In this document: piece by piece, positions 56,960 through 64,000 of the stretch
Layout: every line of letters begins with the position of its first letter
Position numbering within the stretch: position 1 is the stretch's first letter
NCBI GenBank assembly: GCA_031285845.1
Contig: JAITVK010000015.1
Coordinates: forward strand, 1-64,000
DNA length: 64,000 nt
Reading direction: 5' to 3'
From: Propionibacteriaceae bacterium
Lineage (GTDB): Bacteria > Actinomycetota > Actinomycetes > Propionibacteriales > Propionibacteriaceae
Position numbers and translations under genes: made by a program
Notes under the pieces: model-generated
What the model saw: only the letters and a program-made list of their open reading frames with translations
What the model was told of the DNA's origin: nothing
The model's database searches: none

Positions 56960-57880
56960 CTAGATCTTGCGAATCCGGATCCAATCGATGTCATGATTGG
57001 GACCCTTGCCGATGACGACGGTGGCACGCTGTCTCGTGGGCTCGATGTTGTGACGAAGGTTAGGGCCGTTGATGGTGTCCCAGAATCCGTTGGCTTGGGC
57101 CATCGCATCATCGTCAGGCAGCGTGGCGTACTGTCGAAAGTACGAGTCGGGGTCGGTGAAAGCAGTGCGTCGCAACTGGGCGAAGCGTTCGAGGAACCAC
57201 TGGCGAATGATCGGTTCTGGGGCGTCGACGTAGACCGAGAAGTCGAAGAAGTCGCTGACGGCGGCGCCCATCGCACCGCCGGCGCGAATTCTGGCTGGTT
57301 GGAGAACGTTGAGCCCTTCGAGGATGAGAACCTCTGGACGACGCACGATGACCTTCTGTCCGGGCACGATGTCGTAGATCAAGTGTGAGTAGACCGGGCA
57401 GTCGACTTCGGGTTGGCCGGATTTCACGGCCATGACGAAGCGCAACAGGGCGGCCTGGTCGTAAGACTCGGGGAAGCCTTTGCGGTGCATCAGCCCGCGC
57501 TTGGCCAGGACGGAGTTGGGATACAAGAAGCCGTCGGTGGTGACCAGGTCGACTCGTCGACGCGCGCTCAGGAGTTCTTTGAGTAGACGCGCGGTGGTGG
57601 ATTTGCCGACGGCCACCGATCCGGCGATGCCGATGACGAACGGTGTTGGCGCGACATTCAGACCGAGGTACGCGTTGGCTTGAGCGGACAGGGCCGCAGT
57701 GTTCTCAATGTAGACATTGATCAACTCGGTCAACGGCAAGTAGACCTGCCGGACCCGATCCAGGTCGAGTGGATCACCAAGGCCTTGCAGCCCGGCCAGG
57801 GTCTCGGAGGTCACGTCGAGTTGTCGGCGGCGGGCCAGCTTGGCCCAGTGGTCCCGGCTCAGGGTCAGGTATGCGCCCAT
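56960..57880 (-). CDS. coaA: Type I pantothenate kinase
   Basis: Phosphorylates pantothenate, the first and regulated step of CoA synthesis. The 306-residue P-loop kinase has Walker A G-S-V-A-V-G-K-S-T-T (about 94-103), V-T-T-D-G-F-L-Y-P-N and H-R-K-G-F-P-E-S-Y-D, all type I signatures. Type I enzymes are feedback-inhibited by CoA. GAGGA precedes the ATG at 57880. coaE, the last step of the pathway, is at 21196. It is divergent from glmS across 237 bases, in which only the glmS promoter is recognisable. Confidence 0.95.
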   Translation of the reverse strand: MGAYLTLSRDHWAKLARRRQLDVTSETLAGLQGLGDPLDLDRVRQVYLPLTELINVYIENTAALSAQANAYLGLNVAPTPFVIGIAGSVAVGKSTTARLLKELLSARRRVDLVTTDGFLYPNSVLAKRGLMHRKGFPESYDQAALLRFVMAVKSGQPEVDCPVYSHLIYDIVPGQKVIVRRPEVLILEGLNVLQPARIRAGGAMGAAVSDFFDFSVYVDAPEPIIRQWFLERFAQLRRTAFTDPDSYFRQYATLPDDDAMAQANGFWDTINGPNLRHNIEPTRQRATVVIGKGPNHDIDWIRIRKI

Positions 57881-58104
57881 GGTGTCCTCGGCTGGTCGGT
57901 GGAATGGTTCATGGTCGGGTCTATTCTTCCACGAGCGTGGACGTCGATCCGGCTAATCGGGCGACATGAGCGATATCGCGACTCGGCGGGGTCGCTCCGG
58001 TCAGCGGCTCGTTCGGTGCGGTCGGTGTGCCTTCGATGAGGATCGTGCCTTGTCAATCGGGTGGAACCGGGCCTGGCGAGCAGTGGGGGAGTCGCCTGAT
58101 CCGC

Positions 58105-58110
58105 TACAGT
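58105..58110 (+). promoter_or_regulatory. -10 element for leaderless glmS
   Basis: TACAGT ends seven bases before the ATG at 58118, whose second codon is the catalytic Cys. The upstream in-frame GTG at 58109 overlaps this box. No glmS ribozyme/riboswitch is visible upstream, as expected outside Firmicutes. Confidence 0.55.
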
Positions 58111-58117
58111 GAATCTC

Positions 58118-59962
58118 ATGTGTGGAATTGTGGGTTACGTCGGGTTCCAAGATGCGCAGACAGCGATCGTCTCGGGGTTGAAGCGGATGGAGTATCGGGG
58201 TTACGACTCCGCGGGAATCGCGTTGGTGAACGAGCGGGGCATCGAGGTTCGGAAAAAGGCAGGCAAGATCGCTAATCTCGTCCAGGAGCTGGAGGACCAT
58301 CCGATCGCGCCATCTCATCAAGGCATTGGACACACCCGTTGGGCGACTCATGGCGGTCCCACGGATGAGAACGCCCATCCACATCTGGGGGCGACTGGTC
58401 GGGTCGGTTTGGTTCATAACGGGATCATCGAGAATTTTGCCAGTTTGGCCGCGGGGCTCGCCGCCGATGGCGTCGTTCTACGCTCACAGACCGACTCGGA
58501 GATCGTGGCCCATCTGCTCGAGCGCGAGGTCCTAGTCGGACACAGCTTGGTGGAGGCGATGAGGCGTACCGTCGTCCAACTGCGCGGCGCTTTCACACTG
58601 GTCGCAGTGGACGCGCAGTCCCCGGGCGAAGTGGTGGCGGCTCGACGCAGTTCGCCGTTGGTCGTGGGCGTCGGTCAATCGGAGATGTTCTTGGCCTCTG
58701 ACGTCGCCAGTTTCATCGCATACACCCGCGAGGCGATCGAATTGGGTCAGGATCAGATCGTGCGGATCACTCCTGACACGGTCGAGGTCACGATGTTCGA
58801 CGGTACGAGCGCGGTGACGCGTCCGTACCATATCGATTGGGATCTGTCGGCGGCGCAAAAGGACGGCTACGACTGGTTCATGCGCAAAGAGATCTTCGAA
58901 CAGCCGAAGGCCGTGGCCGACACTCTGCTGGGGCGCATTGGCGCGGATCGACAGCTGGTTTTGGACGAGATGCGCATCGACACCGCCCATCTGCGGACGA
59001 TCGACGCCATCATCGTGGTCGCCGCGGGCACCGCCTACCACGCCGGATTGATCGCGAAGTACGCCATCGAGCATTGGACGAGGATTCCGGTCGAGGTGGA
59101 GCTGGCCTCGGAGTTCCGTTACCGTGATCCGATCGTCACCTCCACCACGTTGGTGGTCACGATTTCTCAGTCCGGGGAGACCGCCGACACTCTGATGGCG
59201 GTGCGTCACGCCCGTGAGCAGCACGCCAAGGTCGTGAGCATCTGCAACACCAACGGCGCCACGATTCCCCGCGAGTCGGACGCCGTCATCTACACTCACG
59301 CCGGGCCGGAAATTGCGGTGGCATCGACGAAGGGTTTCACCACTCAGCTGATCGCCTGCTACCTGTTGGGGCTTTACCTGGCGCAGATCCGCGGAACGAA
59401 GTTCGGCGACGAGGTTCAACGCTTGGTCGAAGAACTGGGGAGCCTGTCGGGCAAGATGGACGAAGTCCTCGACGATCTGGACGGCGTGCTCGGGTTGGCC
59501 GAGCAGTTGCGCGACGCGGAAGACTTTCTGTTTTTGGGCCGCCATGTCGGTTACCCGGTCGCGTTGGAGGGCGCGCTGAAGCTGAAAGAGATCTCGTACA
59601 CCCACGCTGAGGGTTTCGCTGCTGGCGAGTTGAAGCATGGTCCGATCGCCTTGGTTGAGAAGGGGCTGCCGATTTTCATCGTTGTGCCGCCCAAAGGCCG
59701 TGATCAGCTGCATGACAAGGTAGTCTCGAATATTCAGGAGGTACGGGCCCGCGGCGGTCGTACGATCGTGTTGGCCGAGCGCGGTGACGCTGACGCGGCC
59801 GCGTTCGCCGACGTGTTCTGGCCGTTGCCGATCGTGCCGACCTTGTTCCAGCCGGTGTTGGCCATCTTGCCGCTACAGGTTTTCGCCTGCCAGATCGCCA
59901 CATTGAACGGCCACGACGTCGACCAGCCTCGTAACCTGGCGAAGTCGGTCACGGTGGAGTGA
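58118..59962 (+). CDS. glmS: Glutamine--fructose-6-phosphate aminotransferase
   Basis: Makes glucosamine 6-phosphate from fructose 6-phosphate and glutamine. It has 614 residues. The glutaminase domain begins M-C-G-I-V-G-Y-V-G; Cys2 must be freed by Met removal, which fixes the start at 58118. The two SIS isomerase domains (about 290-420 and 460-600) include S-Q-S-G-E-T-A-D-T and the C-terminal L-A-K-S-V-T-V-E. The transcript appears leaderless. nnrD follows three bases after the stop. It competes with phosphoketolase and glycolysis for fructose 6-phosphate. Confidence 0.97.
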   Translation: MCGIVGYVGFQDAQTAIVSGLKRMEYRGYDSAGIALVNERGIEVRKKAGKIANLVQELEDHPIAPSHQGIGHTRWATHGGPTDENAHPHLGATGRVGLVHNGIIENFASLAAGLAADGVVLRSQTDSEIVAHLLEREVLVGHSLVEAMRRTVVQLRGAFTLVAVDAQSPGEVVAARRSSPLVVGVGQSEMFLASDVASFIAYTREAIELGQDQIVRITPDTVEVTMFDGTSAVTRPYHIDWDLSAAQKDGYDWFMRKEIFEQPKAVADTLLGRIGADRQLVLDEMRIDTAHLRTIDAIIVVAAGTAYHAGLIAKYAIEHWTRIPVEVELASEFRYRDPIVTSTTLVVTISQSGETADTLMAVRHAREQHAKVVSICNTNGATIPRESDAVIYTHAGPEIAVASTKGFTTQLIACYLLGLYLAQIRGTKFGDEVQRLVEELGSLSGKMDEVLDDLDGVLGLAEQLRDAEDFLFLGRHVGYPVALEGALKLKEISYTHAEGFAAGELKHGPIALVEKGLPIFIVVPPKGRDQLHDKVVSNIQEVRARGGRTIVLAERGDADAAAFADVFWPLPIVPTLFQPVLAILPLQVFACQIATLNGHDVDQPRNLAKSVTVE

Positions 59963-59965
59963 TCT

Positions 59966-60778
59966 ATGGACGTGTTCAGTCCGCTCGACGTCGGGCGAGC
60001 CTGGCCAGTGCCGGGCCAGGATGTCGACAAGTACGCCCGCGGTGTGGTCGGCATCGACACTGGTTCGACGCGGTACCCTGGCGCGGCGGTGCTGACTGTG
60101 CTCGGGGCGTTGTATGCCGGGGCGGGCTTCATTCGCTACTGCGGTACGGATGTTGTACGGCGAACACTGGTGCAGGTGGCGCCATCGGTCACGTTCGGTC
60201 AGGGGCGGGTGAGTGTGTGGTTGGTCGGGTGTGGTTGGTCGGGTGAGCCGTCGGACGAGGAACGTCTGACTCGTCGGTTCGATGATGGAGTTCCGATGGT
60301 TCTCGACGCCGGCGCGTTGGATCATCTGCCCGTTGCTCTACCGTCGACTTGCCTGTTGACCCCCCACGCTGGGGAGCTGGCCCGTCTGTTGGGCGTGGCC
60401 AGATCCGTGGTTCAGGCCGATCCGGCTGCCGCTGCCCAGGCGGCGGCCTCCCGCACTGGGGCGACGGTTCTCGTCAAAGGTCATCGTCAATACGTCGCGA
60501 CTGCAGACGGTGGGCTCATCCAGGCAGTCGGCGGCCCCGCGTGGACGGCTCAAGCTGGGTCGGGCGACCTCCTGGCGGGGATTGCGGCCGCTCTGATCGC
60601 GCAGGGATGTACGGCTCCGATTGCTGGTGTGCTCGCCGCTTCGATTCAAGCAATGGCTGCGGCGACCCATCCGGGGCCGTACCCCCCACACGAGTTGATT
60701 CGACACCTGCCCAGCGTCATCGCGCACGCAGTCCAAGCAGCTGGTCGCCTTGATCGGCCAGACGAACCTCGGCCATGA
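59966..60778 (+). CDS. nnrD: ADP-dependent NAD(P)H-hydrate dehydratase
   Basis: Repairs hydrated NADH and NADPH. The 270-residue ribokinase-like protein contains only the dehydratase (YjeF C-terminal/CARKD) domain. It has K-Y-A-R-G-V-V-G, Y-P-G-A-A-V-L, T-P-H-A-G-E-L-A-R-L and the ATP/ADP-site G-S-G-D-L-L-A-G. The epimerase domain usually fused to it (NnrE) is missing here and not seen in the window. It is three bases from glmS and probably co-transcribed. Its last 62 bases overlap the 3' end of the opposite-strand histidine phosphatase gene. Confidence 0.9.
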   Translation: MDVFSPLDVGRAWPVPGQDVDKYARGVVGIDTGSTRYPGAAVLTVLGALYAGAGFIRYCGTDVVRRTLVQVAPSVTFGQGRVSVWLVGCGWSGEPSDEERLTRRFDDGVPMVLDAGALDHLPVALPSTCLLTPHAGELARLLGVARSVVQADPAAAAQAAASRTGATVLVKGHRQYVATADGGLIQAVGGPAWTAQAGSGDLLAGIAAALIAQGCTAPIAGVLAASIQAMAAATHPGPYPPHELIRHLPSVIAHAVQAAGRLDRPDEPRP

Positions 60779-61370
60779 CCTCGAATGGCAGATCGATTCG
60801 CCACATCGCGGTGAGGGTGAGGTCGAGAATCTGGGCCAGGGTGGCCCGGATCACTCCCGAATGCGTCACGGCCACCACTGTGGCACTGTCGCGGCGACGG
60901 CATTGATCCAGAAAGTCAGACACTCGTTCACGCATCTGATTCCATGATTCTCCGCCCGGAGGTGGTTGTCGATCGTACGCCTGCGACCAGGCGTTCAAGT
61001 CGCCCGCATCGATGTCGTCCCATCGCCGCGACTCCCAGTCGCCGAAATCCAGCTCGGTCAGGCGCTCGTCGAGTTCAACGGTCAGCCGATCAGCTAGGGG
61101 ATGCGTCGTGATGGGTGAAGTGGCCGGGCAGATCCAGGGCGCGGTCGGGAGCGGGGCTGGTCGATCCCGAGCGGCTGCCAGGCCCGCAGCCACCAACCGG
61201 CATCGGCTCAGCGGGCTGGACACGATCTGGTCGATCTCGGCGGGCAGCACCTGATCCAGATGCCATACGGCCTGATCCAACTCCCGCCGATCGACATCCA
61301 GGTCGGCTCGCCCATAACACAGGCCATCGCTGCCGAGCGGGCGGGGGTGGCGCACAAGAATCAGTCTCAA
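60717..61370 (-). CDS. Histidine phosphatase family protein (possible CobC)
   Basis: A 217-residue phosphoglycerate-mutase-like phosphatase. It has L-V-R-H-P-R (catalytic His), the Arg in S-S-P-L-S-R-C, L-D-F-G-D-W-E with the acid residue, and V-T-H-S-G-V-I-R. It starts with TTG overlapping the cobS stop (TTGA), so it is translationally coupled to cobS and may be the alpha-ribazole phosphatase CobC of the cobalamin pathway; other sugar or nucleotide phosphatase roles are possible. Frames starting further upstream lie inside cobS. Its 3' end overlaps nnrD by 62 bases. Confidence 0.83.
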   Translation of the reverse strand: MRLILVRHPRPLGSDGLCYGRADLDVDRRELDQAVWHLDQVLPAEIDQIVSSPLSRCRLVAAGLAAARDRPAPLPTAPWICPATSPITTHPLADRLTVELDERLTELDFGDWESRRWDDIDAGDLNAWSQAYDRQPPPGGESWNQMRERVSDFLDQCRRRDSATVVAVTHSGVIRATLAQILDLTLTAMWRIDLPFEVMAEVRLADQGDQLLGLRAR

Positions 61371-62182
61371 AATCCGGCTCCAGCCCAGCTCAGACAGGTC
61401 AGCAGGGTGACGACTTCGACGATCTGTTGAGTCGCGCCCAAGCAGTCCCCGGTGTAGCCGCCCAGGCGACGGATGAACCAATGGTTCAGACGCCATCGCA
61501 CGAGCAACGCGATCGGCACTGCGGTCAGCCACCATGGATGCCACCAGGCCAACCCGATGAACGGGAGCAACCACACGGTGGCCGCGACCATCCGGGGAAA
61601 ACTGAGTTGTCGTCCGATCGGCTTGGTTTTCGACAACTGATCGTGGCGGGCGTAGACGCCACGAAAGATGATCGTCACCGCGCACCAGCGGCTGAGAACG
61701 TGAGCGAAGACCAGCCCGGCCAGACCCCACCACCCACTGGCCTGAATTAGGTAGGTCATCCCGGTCAGTTTCAGCGCGAACAGTAGCACCAACCCGAGCA
61801 CGGCGAAGGCGCCGACCCGGGAGTCTTTCATGATCTCCAGCACTCTGTTGGCCCCGACCCCGCCACCGAAACCGTCGCAGACATCGGCGAAGCCATCCTC
61901 ATGGAATGCGCCGGTCATCACCACCGAGACTGCGACACCGATCACGACCGCCACCGGCCACGGCACAATCCAGTGGGCCAGCGCGATGACCGCTGCCATG
62001 GCGGTTCCGACCAGCCACCCGATGGCGGGGAAGTACGTGGTGGAGCGGTTCAACTGTTCGTCAGAGTAGCCGACCCATCGGGGGCACGGCAGGCGGGTGT
62101 AGAACATCACCGCAGTGAGGAACAACCGCAGTTCATGAGTCAGGCGGGGTTCACGTGGAGTGATCGCCGCTGGGGTGCTCAC
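61367..62182 (-). CDS. cobS: Adenosylcobinamide-GDP ribazoletransferase (cobalamin synthase)
   Basis: Integral membrane enzyme joining adenosylcobinamide-GDP and alpha-ribazole(-phosphate). The 271-residue protein has about six membrane spans and the catalytic signature G-A-F-H-E-D-G-F-A-D-V-C-D-G-F, with the Asp/Glu residues that bind metal, and G-G-Y-T-G-D-C-L-G-A near the end. The GTG start overlaps the cobT stop (GTGA). Between cobT and the phosphatase gene it forms a three-gene cobalamin nucleotide-loop assembly operon. cobU is not in the window. Confidence 0.95.
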   Translation of the reverse strand: MSTPAAITPREPRLTHELRLFLTAVMFYTRLPCPRWVGYSDEQLNRSTTYFPAIGWLVGTAMAAVIALAHWIVPWPVAVVIGVAVSVVMTGAFHEDGFADVCDGFGGGVGANRVLEIMKDSRVGAFAVLGLVLLFALKLTGMTYLIQASGWWGLAGLVFAHVLSRWCAVTIIFRGVYARHDQLSKTKPIGRQLSFPRMVAATVWLLPFIGLAWWHPWWLTAVPIALLVRWRLNHWFIRRLGGYTGDCLGATQQIVEVVTLLTCLSWAGAGF

Positions 62183-63210
62183 GCCAGGACCGTCTCGGGA
62201 TCTCCGGTGGACACCCCGGCGGTGTCGAAATTGGCCATGTTGTTCAAGAAGGTTGCCGCCGAGACGATGATCGGATACGCCACCGCGCATCCAGTTCCTT
62301 CACCAAGGCGCATCCCCAAGTTGAGCAGCGGCTCGGCGTGGAGATGATCAAGCAACCGGCGGTGACCCGGCTCGTCGGATTGGTGACAGAAGACTGCGCA
62401 ATCGCGGATCGCCGGTTCGATCGACCAGGCGGCCAGGAAGGCGGCGCTGGCCACGAAACCATCGATCATGAGGATCCGACCGCTGCGATATCCGGCCAGC
62501 ATCGCGCCGGTCATTTGAGCGATCTCGAACCCGCCGTACATCTGGAGCGCTTCGAAGCCGTCGTGCGGAGTTGGGTGGGCGGCCAGGATCTCACCGAGGA
62601 TCTGAATCTTGTCAGCTAAGCCTTCTGGGCTCAGCCCCGAGCCTGGTCCGGCACAATCCTGAATGTCCAATCCGGTCAAACCGCTCATGATCAGTGCGGC
62701 CGAACTGGTGTTGCCGATGCCGAGTTCGCCGAATCCGACGATGGTGCAGCGCGGATCGACGGCATGGGCGATGACATCCGCGCCAGCCCCCAAGCAGTCT
62801 TGGACCTGCTCGGCCGTCATGGCGTCGGTCAGCAGGGGGTCGGCGGTGCCGGGGCCCATCCAGTGGTCGATCATGCCTGCCGGGCGGGTGGAGGGCCAGT
62901 CGACTCCGGAGTCGACTAGGACGACGTCGATGCCGTGTTGGTCCGACAGGACGCTGATCGCAGCCCCACCGCTCAGCATGTTCTGCGCCATCTGTGCGGT
63001 GACCTCGCGCGGATAGGCGCTGACTTTGTGGCGGGCCACGCCGTGATCGGCGGCGAAAACGACGATGGTGGGGCAGACGAGCGACGGGGTGAGGCTGGCC
63101 TGGATGCGACACAATTGGGCGGCGAGATCTTCAAGGACGCCGAGGGAGCCGCGGGGTTTCGTTTTGGAGTTGATAGCGGTATCTATTTCAGTGGTAAAGT
63201 CAACAGTCAC
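62179..63210 (-). CDS. cobT: Nicotinate-nucleotide--dimethylbenzimidazole phosphoribosyltransferase
   Basis: Activates the lower ligand of cobalamin as alpha-ribazole phosphate. Of 343 residues, the N-terminal K-P-R-G-S-L-G-V-L-E, A-A-D-H-G-V and the C-terminal L-G-E-G-T-G-C-A with the catalytic Glu are present. The GTG at 63210 follows a leaderless-type promoter. It is first in the cobT-cobS-phosphatase operon. No cobalamin riboswitch precedes it, so control by B12 through RNA is not evident here. Confidence 0.96.
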   Translation of the reverse strand: MTVDFTTEIDTAINSKTKPRGSLGVLEDLAAQLCRIQASLTPSLVCPTIVVFAADHGVARHKVSAYPREVTAQMAQNMLSGGAAISVLSDQHGIDVVLVDSGVDWPSTRPAGMIDHWMGPGTADPLLTDAMTAEQVQDCLGAGADVIAHAVDPRCTIVGFGELGIGNTSSAALIMSGLTGLDIQDCAGPGSGLSPEGLADKIQILGEILAAHPTPHDGFEALQMYGGFEIAQMTGAMLAGYRSGRILMIDGFVASAAFLAAWSIEPAIRDCAVFCHQSDEPGHRRLLDHLHAEPLLNLGMRLGEGTGCAVAYPIIVSAATFLNNMANFDTAGVSTGDPETVLA

Positions 63211-63216
63211 GCGGTT

Positions 63217-63222
63217 AGTCTA
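63217..63222 (-). promoter_or_regulatory. -10 element for leaderless cobT
   Basis: TAGACT on the reverse strand ends six bases before the GTG at 63210. Confidence 0.5.
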
Positions 63223-63270
63223 CTGAGCCCCGATCACCCTCGCCGGTTCGTAGTTCGCGTCGCGCCGGCT

Positions 63271-63987
63271 TCAGTTCGGTGACGAAGCCGGCGCCAGCGG
63301 CTCCAGATGGTCGAACGCCGTGGACGCTTCGATCCAGTACAAGGTCCGCTGACTGATGGTGAAACCCATCGCCCGCTGCAATTGAGCGGATGCCTGGTTT
63401 CCGACCACGATATGGTCGTACGGCGTGCGTTTTTCGGCGATGATCCGATTCGCCAGGTGAGCGATGAGGGCCCGGGCGATGCCTCGATGACGGTATTGCG
63501 GGAGAACGTAGAGCATCCCCATCGACTGTTGGACGTGCTGACCGATGAACCCTGCGATCGTGGAACCGTCAAACGCGCCCCACATCACCTCGTCGGCCAC
63601 TCGCTGCGCGGCGTATTGCGGGCCATTCAGTGGATAGTTGTCGACCACGACGGAAGTCCACTGGCTTCCCAGCGGCTTGATTCGGATCGGTGCGGGCAGG
63701 TCGACCGGCAGCGGCGCGCCCAGAAAAGCCGCGCTCAGGCAGGGCAACACGTCGTCGAAGCCAAAGCGGTCCGCGATGAAGTCCGCAGTGACCTGGTCGT
63801 GGGCGGTGGCCATCAGGCACGGGTCGGGCAGCCAGCGATCGAGCAAACGTTTGAGCGAGTCGGCCACCGGTCGAGACGCCTCGTCGCCCGGGCGGCTGAT
63901 CGCCACAGTGGCAGGGGCGCTGGCCACGACCACCGCCTCATCGTCGGCTTGAAGGATCTCGCCGCCGAGCCGGATCATATCGATCAT
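63271..63987 (-). CDS. GNAT-family N-acetyltransferase
   Basis: A protein of at least 238 residues. The C-terminal GNAT domain (about 125-225) has the acetyl-CoA-binding M-L-Y-V-L-P-Q-Y-R-H-R-G-I-A-R-A and the V-V-G-N-Q-A-S-A-Q-L-Q-R-A-M-G-F end motif. The N-terminal half is a diverged GNAT-like domain, suggesting an FR47/GCN5-type double fold. Substrate unknown. The apparent ATG at 63987 is 14 bases from the window edge without a visible ribosome binding site, so the true start may lie outside. It is on the same strand as cobT, 60 bases downstream, yet reads toward it independently. Confidence 0.75.
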   Translation of the reverse strand: MIDMIRLGGEILQADDEAVVVASAPATVAISRPGDEASRPVADSLKRLLDRWLPDPCLMATAHDQVTADFIADRFGFDDVLPCLSAAFLGAPLPVDLPAPIRIKPLGSQWTSVVVDNYPLNGPQYAAQRVADEVMWGAFDGSTIAGFIGQHVQQSMGMLYVLPQYRHRGIARALIAHLANRIIAEKRTPYDHIVVGNQASAQLQRAMGFTISQRTLYWIEASTAFDHLEPLAPASSPN

Positions 63988-64000
63988 GTCAGCGTGGAAC

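Noticed and set aside
57881-58117. A glmS ribozyme/riboswitch upstream of glmS
   Set aside because: Too short, no matching core sequence, and the gene appears leaderless.
63211-63270. A cobalamin riboswitch for cobT-cobS
   Set aside because: Only about 60 bases separate cobT from the next gene, and no B12-box sequence is present.

Overview
The window is chromosomal, gene-dense, high-GC DNA from an actinomycete (Actinomycetota). Lineage markers are RbpA, WhiA, a PdtaR-type ANTAR response regulator, a mycothiol-type maleylpyruvate isomerase homologue, a SufR-led suf operon and a DLW-39-like miniprotein. The combination of phosphoketolase, a membrane pyrophosphatase and cobalamin assembly genes would fit Propionibacteriales, but that placement is inference. 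No phage, insertion sequence, CRISPR array or obvious genomic island is visible. Almost everything is conserved housekeeping, so the interest lies in unusual gene variants and in regulatory or non-coding structure.

Layout. 1-5 kb: the first codons of a reverse-strand gene, an orphan AbrB-type regulator, and a ROK repressor divergent from xylA, followed by xylB. 5-11 kb: RNase E/G, phosphoketolase and purE. 11-16 kb: nicotinate phosphoribosyltransferase, an LCP cell-wall ligase, a small HExxH protein translationally coupled to CorA, a run of inverted repeats and a tRNA-Leu(CAA). 16-22 kb: pdtaR-polA, rpsA, coaE. 22-31 kb: excision repair (uvrB, uvrA-uvrC) with terC and an MDMPI-family gene between. 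31-38 kb: rapZ-yvcK-whiA, gap, pgk-tpiA, secG, rbpA. 38-42 kb: a degenerate 6-phosphogluconolactonase homologue and a membrane pyrophosphatase with a lipobox. 42-48 kb: sufR-sufB-sufD-sufC-sufS-sufU-sufT. 48-54 kb: a 42-residue protein, an ABC-F ATPase, a lipoprotein, a lone ABC ATPase, def, xerC and a double M23 peptidase. 54-64 kb: rplM-rpsI-glmM, coaA, glmS-nnrD, a histidine phosphatase with cobS and cobT, and a GNAT acetyltransferase.

How it fits together. XylA and XylB turn xylose into xylulose 5-phosphate, the substrate of the phosphoketolase 3 kb downstream, and gap-pgk-tpiA process the triose product. The 6-phosphogluconolactonase homologue sits where actinomycetes usually keep tkt-tal-zwf-opcA-pgl, but its relatives are absent and its catalytic histidine motif is changed, suggesting a remodelled or lost oxidative pentose phosphate branch.

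The strongest window-wide pattern is a TANNNT hexamer ending exactly 6 or 7 bases before the start codon of 13 genes that head transcription units. This is the signature of leaderless mRNAs, and it decides several start codons, including that of glmS.
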